From NCBI RefSeq assembly GCF_003202235.1, contig NZ_MASU01000012.1:1-64000 (forward strand): 64,000 nt of DNA, given 5' to 3'. The DNA comes from Prauserella flavalba. Lineage in GTDB: Bacteria > Actinomycetota > Actinomycetes > Mycobacteriales > Pseudonocardiaceae. The notes beneath the pieces are model-generated. The model searched no databases and had not been told where the DNA came from. It saw nothing but the letters and a program-made list of their open reading frames with translations. Below are positions 43,908 through 53,375 of this stretch, piece after piece. The stretch's first letter is position 1. Every line of letters starts with the position of its first letter. A program made the translations under genes and the position numbers.

Positions 43908-44723
43908 TCACGCGGTGGGTAGGGAGAATAGGCGGGCGGCGTTGCGCCAGAGGATGTCCTCGATCATGCTCGACGGGTACGGCAGTGCGCGGAACTCCTT
44001 GGCCAGCCGGGAGATCGGCGGCGATGACGGCCAGTCGCTGCCGAACAGCACCCGGTCGGCGACCCGGTCGAGTTCGGGAAAGTACTGCGGAACGCGCTTG
44101 GCCGGCAGGCCGGAGAGCTCCATCCACACGGTGGGCCGCATGCGGGTCAGGTTGAACACCTGATCGGTCCAGAAACCCCGCCCCGCGTGCGCGCAGATCA
44201 GCGTCAGGTCGGGAAAGTCACAGGCCACCTCGTCCACCAGCAGCGGGTCGCAGTAACGCAGCTTGGCGCCGGGAAAGACGGACGAGCCGACGTGGATCGT
44301 GACCGGGATGCGCCGCTCCTCCGCTACCGCATAGAGCGGGTACAGCGAACGATCGTTCGCCGGAAGCTGGGTGCTGCACGGGTGCACCTTCAGTCCGCGG
44401 GCACCCCGGTCGATCGCGTCGGCGAACCGGCGGCACGCGGTCGGCTCGGCCCGCGGGTCGTACTGCACGAACGGCAGCAGCCTCCCCCCGCTGCGTTCCG
44501 CCTCGTCCAGGGTGTACTCCTGCACGGACTCGCGGCCGCAGGGAATCGCCACGGCGACATCGACCTCCTGCGCGCGCAGGTAGTCCAGCATCGACGGGCC
44601 GGCAGAACCGTTGCGCTCCAATACCTCCAGCGTCTCCGGGTCGGCCACGTCCGCCGCGAGCGCCAGCCCCTCCGGGATCCACTGCTCGCGCGTGCCGACG
44701 TGAAGATGGCAATCGACGATCAC
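43908..44723 (-). CDS. Amidohydrolase-2 family metal-dependent hydrolase
   Basis: TIM-barrel hydrolase or decarboxylase of 271 residues. Metal ligands are His6 and His8 (DCHLHVG), a His in ICAHAGRG and an Asp in FGSDWP; LKVHPCS supplies a further conserved His. GTG 44723 is the first codon of the conserved domain; TTG 44762 is an alternative but would place the operator inside the gene. It is divergent from the aldehyde dehydrogenase. Relatives include ACMSD-like decarboxylases and lactone hydrolases; the reaction is not fixed. Confidence 0.82.
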   Translation of the reverse strand: MIVDCHLHVGTREQWIPEGLALAADVADPETLEVLERNGSAGPSMLDYLRAQEVDVAVAIPCGRESVQEYTLDEAERSGGRLLPFVQYDPRAEPTACRRFADAIDRGARGLKVHPCSTQLPANDRSLYPLYAVAEERRIPVTIHVGSSVFPGAKLRYCDPLLVDEVACDFPDLTLICAHAGRGFWTDQVFNLTRMRPTVWMELSGLPAKRVPQYFPELDRVADRVLFGSDWPSSPPISRLAKEFRALPYPSSMIEDILWRNAARLFSLPTA

Positions 44724-44743
44724 GGTTTGACAGCGTACATTAT

Positions 44744-44765
44744 CGTTCGACTGATCAATCAAACG
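44744..44765. promoter_or_regulatory. 22-bp palindromic operator between amidohydrolase and aldehyde dehydrogenase genes
   Basis: CGTT-C-GA-C-TGATCA-A-TC-A-AACG: 18 of 22 positions obey dyad symmetry around TGATCA. It is shared by two divergent genes, 24 bp from the plus-strand start. It resembles other ATTGATC words in the cluster. Confidence 0.65.
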
Positions 44766-44788
44766 TTGCCGACACCGAGGCTGGTGAG

Positions 44789-46165
44789 ATGAGCGAACTG
44801 ATCGTCGTCGCTCCGGATGATCTGCGGGAGATCGGCCGTGCCCCCGTTGACGACGCGAAGAGCGTGGACGCGAAGGTCACGGCCGCAGCGCAGGCGATGG
44901 CAAGCTGGGCGGCCGCCAGCCCGATGCATCGGGCGGAAGCGTTGCTGGCCATCGGCGCCGCCACCCGTGAGCGCATCCCGGAACTGGCCGACGCGCTGTC
45001 CCGCGAGCAGGGCAAGACCCGCAAGGAAGCCAAGATGGAGCTGGACCGCTACGCCGGCCCGTTCCTGCAGTACGCCGGCCTCGCGACCGCGATCGGCGGC
45101 CGGCACACCCGGCTCGCCCCTGAGGTCGAAGGGCTCGTCGAGCGCGTCCCGGTCGGCGTGGTGGCCGCGATCGTGCCGTGGAACTTCCCAGCATCGCTGT
45201 TCGCCAGCAAGCTCGCACCGGCACTGGCCGCCGGCTGCGGATTCCTGATCAAACCCGCGGATACCACCCCGCTGATCACCCTCGAACTCGCCGAGATCGC
45301 CAAGCGGTTCCTGCCAACGGGCCTGCTCGACGTGGTGATCGGCGGTGCCGAGGTCGGGGAGGCGCTCATCGCGCATCCGGACATCGCTCGGGTCGCGTTC
45401 ACCGGCTCGACCGCCGTCGGCCGCCGGATCGGGGCGCACGCCGGCAAGGAGCTCAAACGGGTGAGCCTCGAACTCGGCGGATGCGACCCGTTCGTGCTGC
45501 TGGAGGACGCCGATGTGCCGGCGGCCGTGCGGTCGCTGGTGGGTACCCGGTTCTACAACGCCGGCCAGGTGTGTGTCGCGCCCAAGCGGCTGATCGTCTC
45601 GGAGCGGGTCGCCGACGAGGCCATCGAGCTGCTGTCCGGCAAGCTCGCGCGCATCACTCCGGGCCCGGGGCTGTCCGAGACCGCCACCATGGGTCCGCTG
45701 CACACCGAACAGGGCCGCACCCTGCTCGAAGACCAGGTTGCCGACGCCGCGGACCGCGGGGCCACCCTGGTCGGCGGCGGACGTCCCGATGGCGAGGACG
45801 TCGAGCGCGGCTGGTTCGCCCGCCCGGCACTGGTGGTCGATCCCCCGGCCGGCGCGCGGGTGCGGACCGAGGAGACCTTCGGACCGGTGCTGACCGTCAT
45901 CCGGGTCCGTGACGAGGACGAGGCCGCCGCGGTGGCCAACGAGACCCGTTACGGACTCGGCGCGTCGGTGTGGAGCGGTGACCAGGACCGGGCATTCCGG
46001 CTCGCTCGCCGGATTCCGGCCGGCTACACCTGGATCAACGCACTCGGCCGGGTGTACGACGAGCTGCCCTTCGGCGGCGTGCGGGACTCCGGCTTCGGCC
46101 GCGAGCACGGCACCGAGGCACTGGACTCCTATCTCGAAGACCGGACCTTCATCTACCGGGGTTGA
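44789..46165 (+). CDS. NAD(P)-dependent aldehyde dehydrogenase
   Basis: A 458-residue ALDH, slightly shorter at the N-terminus than most. It has PWNFPASLFASKLAPALAAG, the base Glu in LELGGCDPF and the nucleophile Cys in NAGQVCVAP. ATG 44789 is preceded by GGTGAGATG-type sequence without a strong ribosome site. It is the first gene of the plus-strand half of the CoA pathway, divergent from the amidohydrolase. It may act on a semialdehyde released by ring opening, as PaaZ does in the phenylacetate pathway, but it lacks a hydratase domain. Confidence 0.9.
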   Translation: MSELIVVAPDDLREIGRAPVDDAKSVDAKVTAAAQAMASWAAASPMHRAEALLAIGAATRERIPELADALSREQGKTRKEAKMELDRYAGPFLQYAGLATAIGGRHTRLAPEVEGLVERVPVGVVAAIVPWNFPASLFASKLAPALAAGCGFLIKPADTTPLITLELAEIAKRFLPTGLLDVVIGGAEVGEALIAHPDIARVAFTGSTAVGRRIGAHAGKELKRVSLELGGCDPFVLLEDADVPAAVRSLVGTRFYNAGQVCVAPKRLIVSERVADEAIELLSGKLARITPGPGLSETATMGPLHTEQGRTLLEDQVADAADRGATLVGGGRPDGEDVERGWFARPALVVDPPAGARVRTEETFGPVLTVIRVRDEDEAAAVANETRYGLGASVWSGDQDRAFRLARRIPAGYTWINALGRVYDELPFGGVRDSGFGREHGTEALDSYLEDRTFIYRG

Positions 46166-46169
46166 TCAT

Positions 46170-46204
46170 CCGGTCAATCAGTCGCTTGATTGATCGACCG
46201 AACC
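46170..46204. promoter_or_regulatory. Operator-like inverted repeat before the dehydratase genes
   Basis: CGGTCAATCA at 46171-46180 faces TGATTGATCGACCG at 46187-46200. The right arm resembles the 44744 operator. It lies about 80 bp before the dehydratase start. Confidence 0.5.
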
Positions 46205-46278
46205 AATGGATACTGGGGAAGCGTCTACCGGACCTGTCCTCAGTGAAACGGGGCGACGCCCCAGGCGAGGAGGAGCGG

Positions 46279-46692
46279 ATGGCGGTCGTTGTCGGCCACC
46301 GGTTTCCAGAACGTGAGTTCTACGTCGATCCGGTTCGCGTGGAGGAATTCGTCTTCGCGCTCGGCGTCGATCCGGAGCCCGGCTACCGGGCCGAGATTGG
46401 CGCACCGGTACCACCGGGTTTCCTGATGTATGTCACGACCTACGGCGCGGACCCGGTGCACGACGCACTCGAGTTCGACCTGCTACGCACCGTTTTCGGC
46501 GGGGTGGACGAGGAGTTCCTCGCCCCCGTTCGCCTCGGTGACCGGCTCACCGTCCGGCCGCGGATCAGTGACATCACCGAGAAATCCGGCGGCTCCGGGC
46601 GGCTGACCTTCGTCGAGGTCACCACCGAGTACCTCCTCGGCGACGGCACGGTCGCCGTGCGGGAGCGGTCCACCATAGTGCAGCGAGGATGA
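46279..46692 (+). CDS. MaoC-like (FAS1-type N-terminal) dehydratase subunit
   Basis: Hot-dog-fold protein of 137 residues (REFYVDPVRVEEFVFALGVD, PPGFLMYVTTYG). ATG 46279 follows GAGGAGGAG. This type lacks the catalytic Asp/His pair and pairs with an active MaoC subunit, here probably the next gene, which overlaps its stop (ATGA). Together they would hydrate or dehydrate an acyl-CoA. Confidence 0.8.
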   Translation: MAVVVGHRFPEREFYVDPVRVEEFVFALGVDPEPGYRAEIGAPVPPGFLMYVTTYGADPVHDALEFDLLRTVFGGVDEEFLAPVRLGDRLTVRPRISDITEKSGGSGRLTFVEVTTEYLLGDGTVAVRERSTIVQRG

Positions 46693-47111
46693 CGACACAG
46701 ATGAGCTACCAGATCGGTGACACCCTGCCGGAGATCGTCACGCCGGCCATCGACCGGATGCGGATCGCCTACATGACGGTGTCCATGCGCGACCCCAACC
46801 TGGTGCATCTGGAGGACGACTACGCCGCCAAGGCCGGCCTGCCGAGCGTGATCGCGCACGGGACGTTCGCGGTGTCCCATCTCGGCGCCGCGGTCAGCCG
46901 TGCCGTCGGGGTGGACGCGCTCACCCAGTTCAGGGTCGACCTGGTCGCGCCGGTCTTTCCCGGCGACGTGCTGCGCACCGAGGCGACGGTGACCGGCGTC
47001 GAGACCGGTGACGGCGGCACCGTCGTCTCGGTGAAGCTGTCCGCGACGAAGGCCGACGGGACGCGCGTGGCCCGCGGAACGGCCGCCTTCCGAGAGCCGG
47101 CGGCGGCGTGA
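46689..47111 (+). CDS. MaoC-family acyl-CoA hydratase/dehydratase
   Basis: A 140-residue hot-dog hydratase with the active-site segment MRDPNLVHLEDDYAAKAGL (Asp and His of the catalytic pair) and SVIAHGTFAVSHL. Translationally coupled to the genes on both sides. Likely acts on an enoyl-CoA intermediate with the preceding subunit. Confidence 0.86.
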   Translation: MTTQMSYQIGDTLPEIVTPAIDRMRIAYMTVSMRDPNLVHLEDDYAAKAGLPSVIAHGTFAVSHLGAAVSRAVGVDALTQFRVDLVAPVFPGDVLRTEATVTGVETGDGGTVVSVKLSATKADGTRVARGTAAFREPAAA

Positions 47112-47539
47112 GCGTCCTGCGCAAGCGCAAGGTCCTGGTCGGCGAGGACGACGCCTCCGGCCTGATCTACTTCGCGACGTACTTCCACTACATGAGCGAG
47201 GGCGACCAGCTGCTCTTCGACGAGATCGGCAGCCCGATCCACCGCCAGATCCGGGATCGCCTCGCCGGGCCCGCCGTCCACGTCGAGTGCGACTACCTCG
47301 CCCCGGTACGCGCCGGCGACGAGCTGACGCACGAGATCGTCATGGCGGCCGGCAAGCGGTCCAGCGTCATGACCGAGCACGAGTTCCGCCGCGGTGACCT
47401 GGTCGTCGCGCGCGGCCGGATCGTGCGCGCCTACGTCGACCTCGGCACCCTCGAAACCGTCGAGGTGCCCGACCTGATCCGTGCCGCCGCCGACTCGGAC
47501 GCCCGCCGCGTCGGCCTGGCAGCGAGGACGTCGGGCTGA
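47108..47539 (+). CDS. 4HBT-type acyl-CoA thioesterase
   Basis: Single hot-dog domain of 143 residues with the family motif VGEDDASGLIYFATYFHYMSE in outline (catalytic Asp near residue 14-15, YF and HYMSEG). GTG 47108 overlaps the previous stop (GTGA). It may release CoA from dead-end aryl-CoA products, as PaaI does, or end the pathway. Confidence 0.82.
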   Translation: MSVLRKRKVLVGEDDASGLIYFATYFHYMSEGDQLLFDEIGSPIHRQIRDRLAGPAVHVECDYLAPVRAGDELTHEIVMAAGKRSSVMTEHEFRRGDLVVARGRIVRAYVDLGTLETVEVPDLIRAAADSDARRVGLAARTSG

Positions 47540-47643
47540 TGCCACCCAGGTCACATCGATGGATAGATCAATTCCATACACGCCGGTTCCGCCCGATCAC
47601 CGTTGGGTACCATGCTGCGGTGAATGGCAAGGGAGGGTTGGCT

Positions 47644-48336
47644 GTGTCGACACACCCGGGCCGGGCGGCCTCAGCAGCGAAGCAGCAGCGCGGGAAAAGT
47701 CCCCTCACCGCCGAGACGGGGCCAGCATCATCGGGCGATTCCGGCGGGGCTTCCGCGGACATCACCGAGCACGAGCTCAAGCGGCGGGCGATCCTCGAAG
47801 GCGCGGCGGCGGTATTCGCTCGGCGGGGCTTCGTGGCAGGCACCACGAAGGAGATCGCGGCCGAAGTCGGCCTGAGCCAGCCGGCGATCTATCACTATGT
47901 CGGTTCGAAGTCCGACCTCCTGCGGGAGATCGCGCTCCAGGTCGACCGCGACCTGTTCGCCGCGCTGGAGTCCGGCATCGCCCGCTCCACCAATCCCGCG
48001 GAGCAGCTGCGCGGGATCATCGAGGAGTACACCGCGGCGGTCGTCCGCGACCGGCGCGTGTTCGCGGTGTTCTGGCAGGAAGGGCACTCCCTGCCACAGG
48101 AGATCCAGGACCGGATCAGGGAAGATCAGCGCGATTTCATCACCAGGGTAGGCAAGATCGTCGCCCGCCTGCAGCGGTCGAAGGTGCTCCCGCCCGGCCC
48201 GGTGGCCGTGATGGCCAGGGCCATCCTGAGCATGCCGAGCTGGATGTACCACTGGTACCTGCCGGAGGGCCAGATGACCGCGACCGAGATCGCCGACGTC
48301 TACTGCCGGCTGATCGGGCTCGGCGAGAGGCGATGA
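47644..48336 (+). CDS. TetR-family transcription repressor
   Basis: Regulator of 230 residues with an N-terminal HTH (EIAAEVGLSQPAIYHYVGSK, about 75-95 after a disordered lead) and a helical ligand domain with WQEGHSLP and PSWMYHWYLPEG. GTG 47644 follows AAGGGAGGG by 6 bp. It overlaps the next SDR gene. It is the only regulator in the cluster and the best candidate for the ATTGATC operators; TetR proteins of this type usually sense an acyl-CoA. Confidence 0.88.
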   Translation: MSTHPGRAASAAKQQRGKSPLTAETGPASSGDSGGASADITEHELKRRAILEGAAAVFARRGFVAGTTKEIAAEVGLSQPAIYHYVGSKSDLLREIALQVDRDLFAALESGIARSTNPAEQLRGIIEEYTAAVVRDRRVFAVFWQEGHSLPQEIQDRIREDQRDFITRVGKIVARLQRSKVLPPGPVAVMARAILSMPSWMYHWYLPEGQMTATEIADVYCRLIGLGERR

Positions 48337-49094
48337 ACCCGATCGCGCCCTTCGACGGCCAGGTCGCCGTGGTGACCGGTGCCGGGCGTGGCGTGGGGAC
48401 CGCCATCGCGCACCGCCTCGCCGTCGGCGGCGCCGACCTCGTGCTGTTCGACATGGACGCCGCGGCACTGGCCACGGTGGCGGAGGAGATCCGGGAAGCC
48501 TCCGGCCGCGCCGTGTCGTGTGTCGCCGGGGACGTCCGCGACCGCGCGGCACTCGCCGCACTGGTGGAGACCGCCGTCACCGAACGGGGACGCCTCGACA
48601 TCGTCGTCAACAACGCGGGCAAGTGGACCATCTCGCCGTTCATCGATTCCACTGTGGACAGCTGGCATGCCGACATCGGGATCAACCTGGTCGGCCCGCT
48701 GCACCTGGTCCAGCTCGCGCTGCCGGCCATGCTCGGCCGTGGCTACGGCCGGATCGTGAACGTCGTCTCCGACTCCAGTCGGGTCGGCGAGCCGAACGTC
48801 GCCGTCTACGCGGCGGCGAAGGCCGGCGTGGCGGCGTTCTCCCGCTCGCTGGCGAAAGAGGTCTCCGGACAGGGGATCACGGTGAACTGCATCTCGCTGT
48901 CCACCACCGTCACGCCGGGCGCCCATGACACGTTCACCGCGGACCAGCTCACGAAAATGCCGAAGCGGTACCCGGTCGGCCGTCTCGGCACCCCGGAGGA
49001 CGCGGCCGGCGCGGTGGCCTACTTCGCGAGCCCGGAGACGAGCTGGGTGACCGGGCAGACGTTGAGCGTCAACGGCGGCTACGCGATGCTCTGA
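48333..49094 (+). CDS. Short-chain dehydrogenase/reductase
   Basis: A 253-residue classical SDR: TGAGRGVGTA (cofactor), VNNAGKW, catalytic Ser in VVSDSSR and YAAAK, ending WVTGQTLSVNGGYAML. ATG 48333 overlaps the TetR stop (ATGA). Probably oxidises a hydroxyacyl-CoA or alicyclic alcohol of the pathway; a 2-hydroxycyclohexanecarboxyl-CoA-like substrate would suit the BadI-like enzyme, but this is inference. Confidence 0.87.
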   Translation: MNPIAPFDGQVAVVTGAGRGVGTAIAHRLAVGGADLVLFDMDAAALATVAEEIREASGRAVSCVAGDVRDRAALAALVETAVTERGRLDIVVNNAGKWTISPFIDSTVDSWHADIGINLVGPLHLVQLALPAMLGRGYGRIVNVVSDSSRVGEPNVAVYAAAKAGVAAFSRSLAKEVSGQGITVNCISLSTTVTPGAHDTFTADQLTKMPKRYPVGRLGTPEDAAGAVAYFASPETSWVTGQTLSVNGGYAML

Positions 49095-49101
49095 CGCGCC
49101 G

Positions 49102-49118
49102 GCCGCCGCTCAGGCGGC
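49102..49118. terminator. Small hairpin between convergent genes
   Basis: GCCGCC-GCTCA-GGCGGC, a 6-bp stem that overlaps the stop codon of the minus-strand ferredoxin reductase and lies 8 bp after the plus-strand SDR. Weak by itself. Confidence 0.4.
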
Positions 49119-50108
49119 GGGTGCGTCGGTCGAGTGGCCCGGGAACAGGTCCGCGCCGGGGTCGATGTGGATGGCGGCGTTGTTGACCGCGGTGGCCGAT
49201 TCGCCGAAGCCGACCGCGATCAGCCGCACCTTGCCAGGGTATTCGGTGATGTCTCCCGCGGCGTAGACCCCGGGCACGCCTGTCCACATGCGACTGTCCA
49301 CGACGATTCGGCGATCCTTGATCTCGACACCCCACTCGGCGATCGGGCCGAGATCCGCGGTGAAACCCAGGGCCGCCACCACCGCCTGCACGTCGACGGT
49401 CTCCGTCTCGCCGGTGACCCGGTGCGCGATCTCGGCGCGCTCCACCCGGTCGCGGCCGTCCAGCCGGCGCACTTCCCGGTCGGTCAGCACGCGCGCGCCG
49501 GACGCGTGCATCCGGTCCACCGAGTGCCGATGCGCGCGGAACGCCGCACGGCGGTGCACGAGCGTCACCGAGCTGGCGATCGGTTCCAGCGACAGCGCCC
49601 AGTCGACGGCGCTGTCGCCGCCCCCAACGACCAGAACGTCCTGGCCGGCGAGGCTGTCCAGCTTCGGCACGAAGTACCTCAGCCCGCGGCCGAGGAATTC
49701 CTCACCGGCCGGAAGCGGCCGCGGTGCGAAGGTGCCGATGCCACCGGTGAGCACCACCGCACGGCACTCGATCCGCCTGCCGGCGTCGGTCGTCACCGCG
49801 AGACCGGCAGGCAGGTGTTCGAGCTCGGCCGCCTGCTCGGCGAGGAAGTACCGCGGCGCGAACTGCGCCGCCTGGCCGACCAACGCGTCGACCAGATCAC
49901 GGCCACGGACAGCAGAGAACCCGGCGATGTCGTGGAGCAGTTTCTCCGGGTACAGCGCGCTGATCTGCCCGCCCGGCTCCGGCAGTGAGTCGACGACGGC
50001 GATCGACAGTCCCCGGAAACCCGCGTAGTAGGCGGCATACAGCCCGGCAGGGCCCGCCCCGACAATGAGTATGTCTACAGTGGACACTTCGGTGGCAGGG
50101 GCAGACAC
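49110..50108 (-). CDS. Ferredoxin-NADP+ reductase, thioredoxin-reductase-like type
   Basis: Flavoprotein of about 332 residues with FAD motif IVGAGPAGLYAAYYAG, NADPH motif VVGGGDSAVDWALSL and AAGDITEYPGKVRL. There is no CxxC, so it is not a thioredoxin reductase. GTG 50108 with GGGAG 5 bp upstream is preferred over ATG 50120. It closes the minus-strand operon that also codes a ferredoxin. Together they could replace the missing PaaE reductase for the PaaABCD-like oxygenase. Confidence 0.88.
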   Translation of the reverse strand: MSAPATEVSTVDILIVGAGPAGLYAAYYAGFRGLSIAVVDSLPEPGGQISALYPEKLLHDIAGFSAVRGRDLVDALVGQAAQFAPRYFLAEQAAELEHLPAGLAVTTDAGRRIECRAVVLTGGIGTFAPRPLPAGEEFLGRGLRYFVPKLDSLAGQDVLVVGGGDSAVDWALSLEPIASSVTLVHRRAAFRAHRHSVDRMHASGARVLTDREVRRLDGRDRVERAEIAHRVTGETETVDVQAVVAALGFTADLGPIAEWGVEIKDRRIVVDSRMWTGVPGVYAAGDITEYPGKVRLIAVGFGESATAVNNAAIHIDPGADLFPGHSTDAPAA

Positions 50109-50140
50109 GTGCTCTCCCATGAATCCGATGGAACGATGAG

Positions 50141-50581
50141 TCAGTCGGCCCGCTCGGCGGCGCGGGCCAGCAGGCCGGTGGTGCGGAAGGTGAGCACGAG
50201 GTCGGCGTCGCCGGCATACACCTCGAACGCCATGGTGATCAGGCCGAAGCCGCGCCGGGTGACGCGGGTCTCCTCGATCGTCACCTTCGCCCGGATCTCG
50301 GTCCCCGGGTAGACCGGCTGATGCCAGCGGGCGTCGGTGAGGCTGACCCCCGCTCGCCCGTGATCGGCCATCACCGCCTCGACCCACAGCCGCCACGCGA
50401 TGGCCATGGTCTGGTAACCGGAGGCGATCACGCCGCCGAACGCGGTGCGCGCGGCCCAATCCGAGTCGAGATGCATCGGCTGCGGGTCGTGGGCGGCCGC
50501 GAACGCCGTGACGTCCTCGGCGGTCAGCAGGTGCGATTTCGTCTCGTAGACCTGACCGACGGCGAACTCTTCGAAGAACAT
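50141..50581 (-). CDS. MaoC-family acyl-CoA hydratase
   Basis: A 146-residue single hot-dog hydratase: AAAHDPQPMHLDSDWAARTA carries the catalytic Asp/His, followed by GVIASGYQTMAI. Starts at ATG 50581. It lies next to the DUF35-thiolase fusion, the same neighbours as in the steroid side-chain hydratase-aldolase system, where a MaoC hydratase and a DUF35-bound thiolase work in sequence. Confidence 0.87.
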   Translation of the reverse strand: MFFEEFAVGQVYETKSHLLTAEDVTAFAAAHDPQPMHLDSDWAARTAFGGVIASGYQTMAIAWRLWVEAVMADHGRAGVSLTDARWHQPVYPGTEIRAKVTIEETRVTRRGFGLITMAFEVYAGDADLVLTFRTTGLLARAAERAD

Positions 50582-50624
50582 CCGGATGCTCCACTGTGGA
50601 TGGACAAAAAGGATGGATGGCGCC

Positions 50625-52220
50625 TCAGATCGCCAGCCGGAGTACACCGACGGTGCAGGCGTTGGTCTCCAGCTCCAGCACCGTGCCGCCCATGGTGTGC
50701 AGCAGGGCGACGCCGGGATCGGACAGCTGGCGCTCACCGGCGGCACCACGCAGCTGGCGGACGAGCTCGGCGACCTGCGCCAGCCCGGTCGCACCCGGCG
50801 GGTGGCCACGGGAGAGCAGGCCGCCGCTGGGATTGAGCGCCGGCTCGCCCCCGCCGCGGAAACCGCCGGCGAGCAGCCTGCCCGCCGCGGTGCCGGGCTC
50901 GGCGAGGCCAAGGTATTCGAGGTTGGTCAGCGCGCCGGGGGCGAAGGCGTCGTGCAGCTCGACCACCCCGATGTCGGCCGGGGTGACCCCGGCGGCGGCG
51001 TAGACGGCCTGGGAGAACCGGTGAATGATGCTGTCCCCGGAGAACCGGTCTTTCGCGAACCCCGCATGCAGGCCCATCGCCGCGAGCTCGACCGGCGGAT
51101 GCGGCAGCCGCGCCCGCAGCCGGTCGGCGACGACCACCACCGCGGCGGCGCCGTCGGCGTTCGGGGCGCACTGGAACAGCGTCAACGGCTCCGCGATGGG
51201 CCGAGAGCCTACTACGTCCTCCCTGGTCACCGCGGTTCGCCGGAAAGCGTCGGGGTTGGCCGCCGCCGCTGCCCGACTGCGCACCACCACTTCGGCGAAG
51301 GCGTCCGTGGCGACGTCGTAGCGGGCGCGGTAGCGGTCGCAGACGAGAGCGTAGAGCGAGGGCAGCGTCACCCCGATGCCCGCGACCGGATCGTCCCGGT
51401 CGAGCTGGATGAGCCCACCGCCGGAGCGGACCGGGGTGTCCGCGCCGACCGCGACAACGGCGTCGGCGAGTCCCGCACGCACCAGCGCGACGGCCTCGGC
51501 GAGCGCGGTACTCCCGCTGGCACAGGCGTTTTCGACGTTCACGAGCCGGCGCCCACCCCACGGGACGTGCCGCAGCATGCGCTGCCCGAGCGCGGCGGTC
51601 GAGAAGGCGCTGCCGACGATCACCGCGTCGACCTCGGCCGGCCGCAGCCCGGCATCGGCGACCGCGGCGAGGGCCGCCCGCGCGGCGAGCTGCTCGGGCG
51701 GCAGGTCGGGGCGCCCGAACTGCGTGGTGGCCACGCCGGCGATGGTGAGGCCGAGCCGGGCGGGCGTCGGCCGCAGTTCCGGCTCGGCCGGGACCGGGCC
51801 GCCCGGCCGCTCGGCCGGCAGTTCGTCACAAGGGCTGAACACCGGCCCGAAGACCGGCCGGCCGTCGTCCTCGCGCACCACCCCGCAGCCCACCCGCACC
51901 GGCGCTCCGTGCTCCGGCGCGGCATCGGCGAAGCGGGCGAAGACGTGTAGCTCGGGATAGAGCTGGACGACGCCGACGTGGTAGGAGTCGGGGTAGCCGG
52001 GCGGCGAGACGTGGATGCGCGAACGGGCCACCACCCGTCCGGTTGCCGGCAGGCCGACGCGCACCATCTCCGCACCGCACCGTCCACAGTAGGCGCGGAA
52101 CGGGAAGGAGTGGCCGCCGCAGTCGGGGCATCGCGAGCCGAGCAGGCCGTCTGCCGGATCGAACCAGTCACCGGCGCCGAGCACCCGATCCGCCGTACCC
52201 GGTCGCGCGTCCACGCTCAT
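50625..52220 (-). CDS. DUF35 (Zn-ribbon/OB-fold) fused to an SCPx-type thiolase/aldolase
   Basis: A single 531-residue chain. Residues 1-145 form a DUF35 module with zinc cysteines 31, 34, 45 and 48 (CPDCGG, CGRCG) and an OB-fold. Residues from about 155 are a non-decarboxylating SCP2-thiolase: [17 protein letters not shown] with the nucleophile Cys, [20 protein letters not shown], and [17 protein letters not shown] with the active-site His. In most systems these are two proteins (for example ChsH2 and Ltp2, or IpfE and IpfD). ATG 52220 overlaps the ferredoxin stop. It probably removes an acyl-CoA unit by thiolysis or retro-aldol cleavage. Confidence 0.88.
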   Translation of the reverse strand: MSVDARPGTADRVLGAGDWFDPADGLLGSRCPDCGGHSFPFRAYCGRCGAEMVRVGLPATGRVVARSRIHVSPPGYPDSYHVGVVQLYPELHVFARFADAAPEHGAPVRVGCGVVREDDGRPVFGPVFSPCDELPAERPGGPVPAEPELRPTPARLGLTIAGVATTQFGRPDLPPEQLAARAALAAVADAGLRPAEVDAVIVGSAFSTAALGQRMLRHVPWGGRRLVNVENACASGSTALAEAVALVRAGLADAVVAVGADTPVRSGGGLIQLDRDDPVAGIGVTLPSLYALVCDRYRARYDVATDAFAEVVVRSRAAAAANPDAFRRTAVTREDVVGSRPIAEPLTLFQCAPNADGAAAVVVVADRLRARLPHPPVELAAMGLHAGFAKDRFSGDSIIHRFSQAVYAAAGVTPADIGVVELHDAFAPGALTNLEYLGLAEPGTAAGRLLAGGFRGGGEPALNPSGGLLSRGHPPGATGLAQVAELVRQLRGAAGERQLSDPGVALLHTMGGTVLELETNACTVGVLRLAI

Positions 52221-52576
52221 CGCGGCACACCGTCCGCCGACCTGGCCGGCAGCCCGTGCACCATCTCGGTGTCCACCCCGATCGGCCCGATCTTGCGCGC
52301 ACCGCCCGGCGAACCGATGGGCTCGCCCCGGCCCGGCAGCGGCTGGGTGAAGAACCGCTCGTTGTCCTCGGCGTGGTGGGCCTGGTCGTCCGGAAGCGCT
52401 CGTTTCATCGAGATGGCCTCGACCGGGCACACCACTTCGCAGGCACCGCAGTCGATGCACTCGCCTGGATGGATGTAGAGCTTGCGGTCGCCCTCGTAGA
52501 TGCAGTCGACCGGGCATTCCTCCACACAGGACATGTCCGTGATGTCGACGCAGGCTTCGGCGATCACGTAGGGCAA
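52217..52576 (-). CDS. 7Fe-type ferredoxin with C-terminal extension
   Basis: Electron carrier of 119 residues. Cysteines 9, 17, 21, 25 and 40, 43, 46, 50 give the [3Fe-4S]/[4Fe-4S] pattern ([21 protein letters not shown]). TTG 52576 has AAGGAG upstream. A polar tail of about 50 residues follows the clusters. It is a likely link between the ferredoxin reductase (49110) and the PaaABCD-like oxygenase. Confidence 0.87.
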   Translation of the reverse strand: MPYVIAEACVDITDMSCVEECPVDCIYEGDRKLYIHPGECIDCGACEVVCPVEAISMKRALPDDQAHHAEDNERFFTQPLPGRGEPIGSPGGARKIGPIGVDTEMVHGLPARSADGVPR

Positions 52577-52577
52577 G

Positions 52578-53375
52578 TCAGGCTCCTTCCGCTGCCGGGT
52601 CGGTCGGCCGGAACGCCGGCGGGCGCTTCTCCACGAAGGCCCGCATTCCCTCCCGGGATTCGTCGGTGTCATGGAAGAACGTGATGAGCTCCATGCCCTG
52701 GCTGACCGCGCCGGTCAGCTGGTCGCTGCCCTGGTTGATGGCCATCTTCGCCAGGCGCAGCGCGGTGGGGCTCTTCGCCAGCAGCGACCGGCACCACTCC
52801 TCGACAGCCGCGTCGAGCTCGGCGGCCGGCACGACCCGGTTGACCCAGCCCATTTCGGCGGCTTCCGCCGCCGAATACTGCTCGCACAGGTAGACGATCT
52901 CCCGCGCGCGTTTCTCCCCGACCGATCGCGGCAGCATCTGGGTCACCCACCAGTTCGGCACGCTGCCGACGCGCGGGCCGCTGTGCCCGAAGCGGGCGTG
53001 CTCGGCCGCGACGGTCAGGTCGCACAGCATGTTCAGCTCGTTGCCCGCGCCGATGCAGTAGCCGTTGACGCGCGCGATCACCGGCTTGCCCCCGTTGCGC
53101 ATCTCGTGCGCGAGCCGGAGTAGCTGCGCGTTCATCGCGCGGTCCACCTCGACGGTGAATGCCTCGAAATCGCCGACGTCCCCACCGGTGCAGAAGGCAC
53201 GCTCCCCCGCGCCGGTCAGCACGACGACACCGACCTCGCGGTCGTCGGCGGCGGACCGGAAGCACTCCAGCATCCGCGTCGCGCCATCGATGGTGAAGGC
53301 GTTGAGCCGCTCTGGCCGGTTGATCGTGATCCGGGCGATCCCGGAATCCACTTCGTAGCGAATCTCGCCGGTCAC
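52578..53375 (-). CDS. Crotonase-family ring hydrolase (BadI/MenB-like)
   Basis: A 265-residue crotonase. Segments [54 protein letters not shown] and [20 protein letters not shown] match the BadI (2-ketocyclohexanecarboxyl-CoA hydrolase) pattern closely by eye. BadI opens a 2-keto six-membered ring to pimeloyl-CoA. GTG 53375 overlaps the PaaD-like stop. It takes the place that PaaG-type isomerases hold in the phenylacetate cluster, which suggests hydrolytic ring opening of an oxygenated ring-carboxyl-CoA. Enoyl-CoA hydratase activity remains possible. Confidence 0.82.
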   Translation of the reverse strand: MTGEIRYEVDSGIARITINRPERLNAFTIDGATRMLECFRSAADDREVGVVVLTGAGERAFCTGGDVGDFEAFTVEVDRAMNAQLLRLAHEMRNGGKPVIARVNGYCIGAGNELNMLCDLTVAAEHARFGHSGPRVGSVPNWWVTQMLPRSVGEKRAREIVYLCEQYSAAEAAEMGWVNRVVPAAELDAAVEEWCRSLLAKSPTALRLAKMAINQGSDQLTGAVSQGMELITFFHDTDESREGMRAFVEKRPPAFRPTDPAAEGA

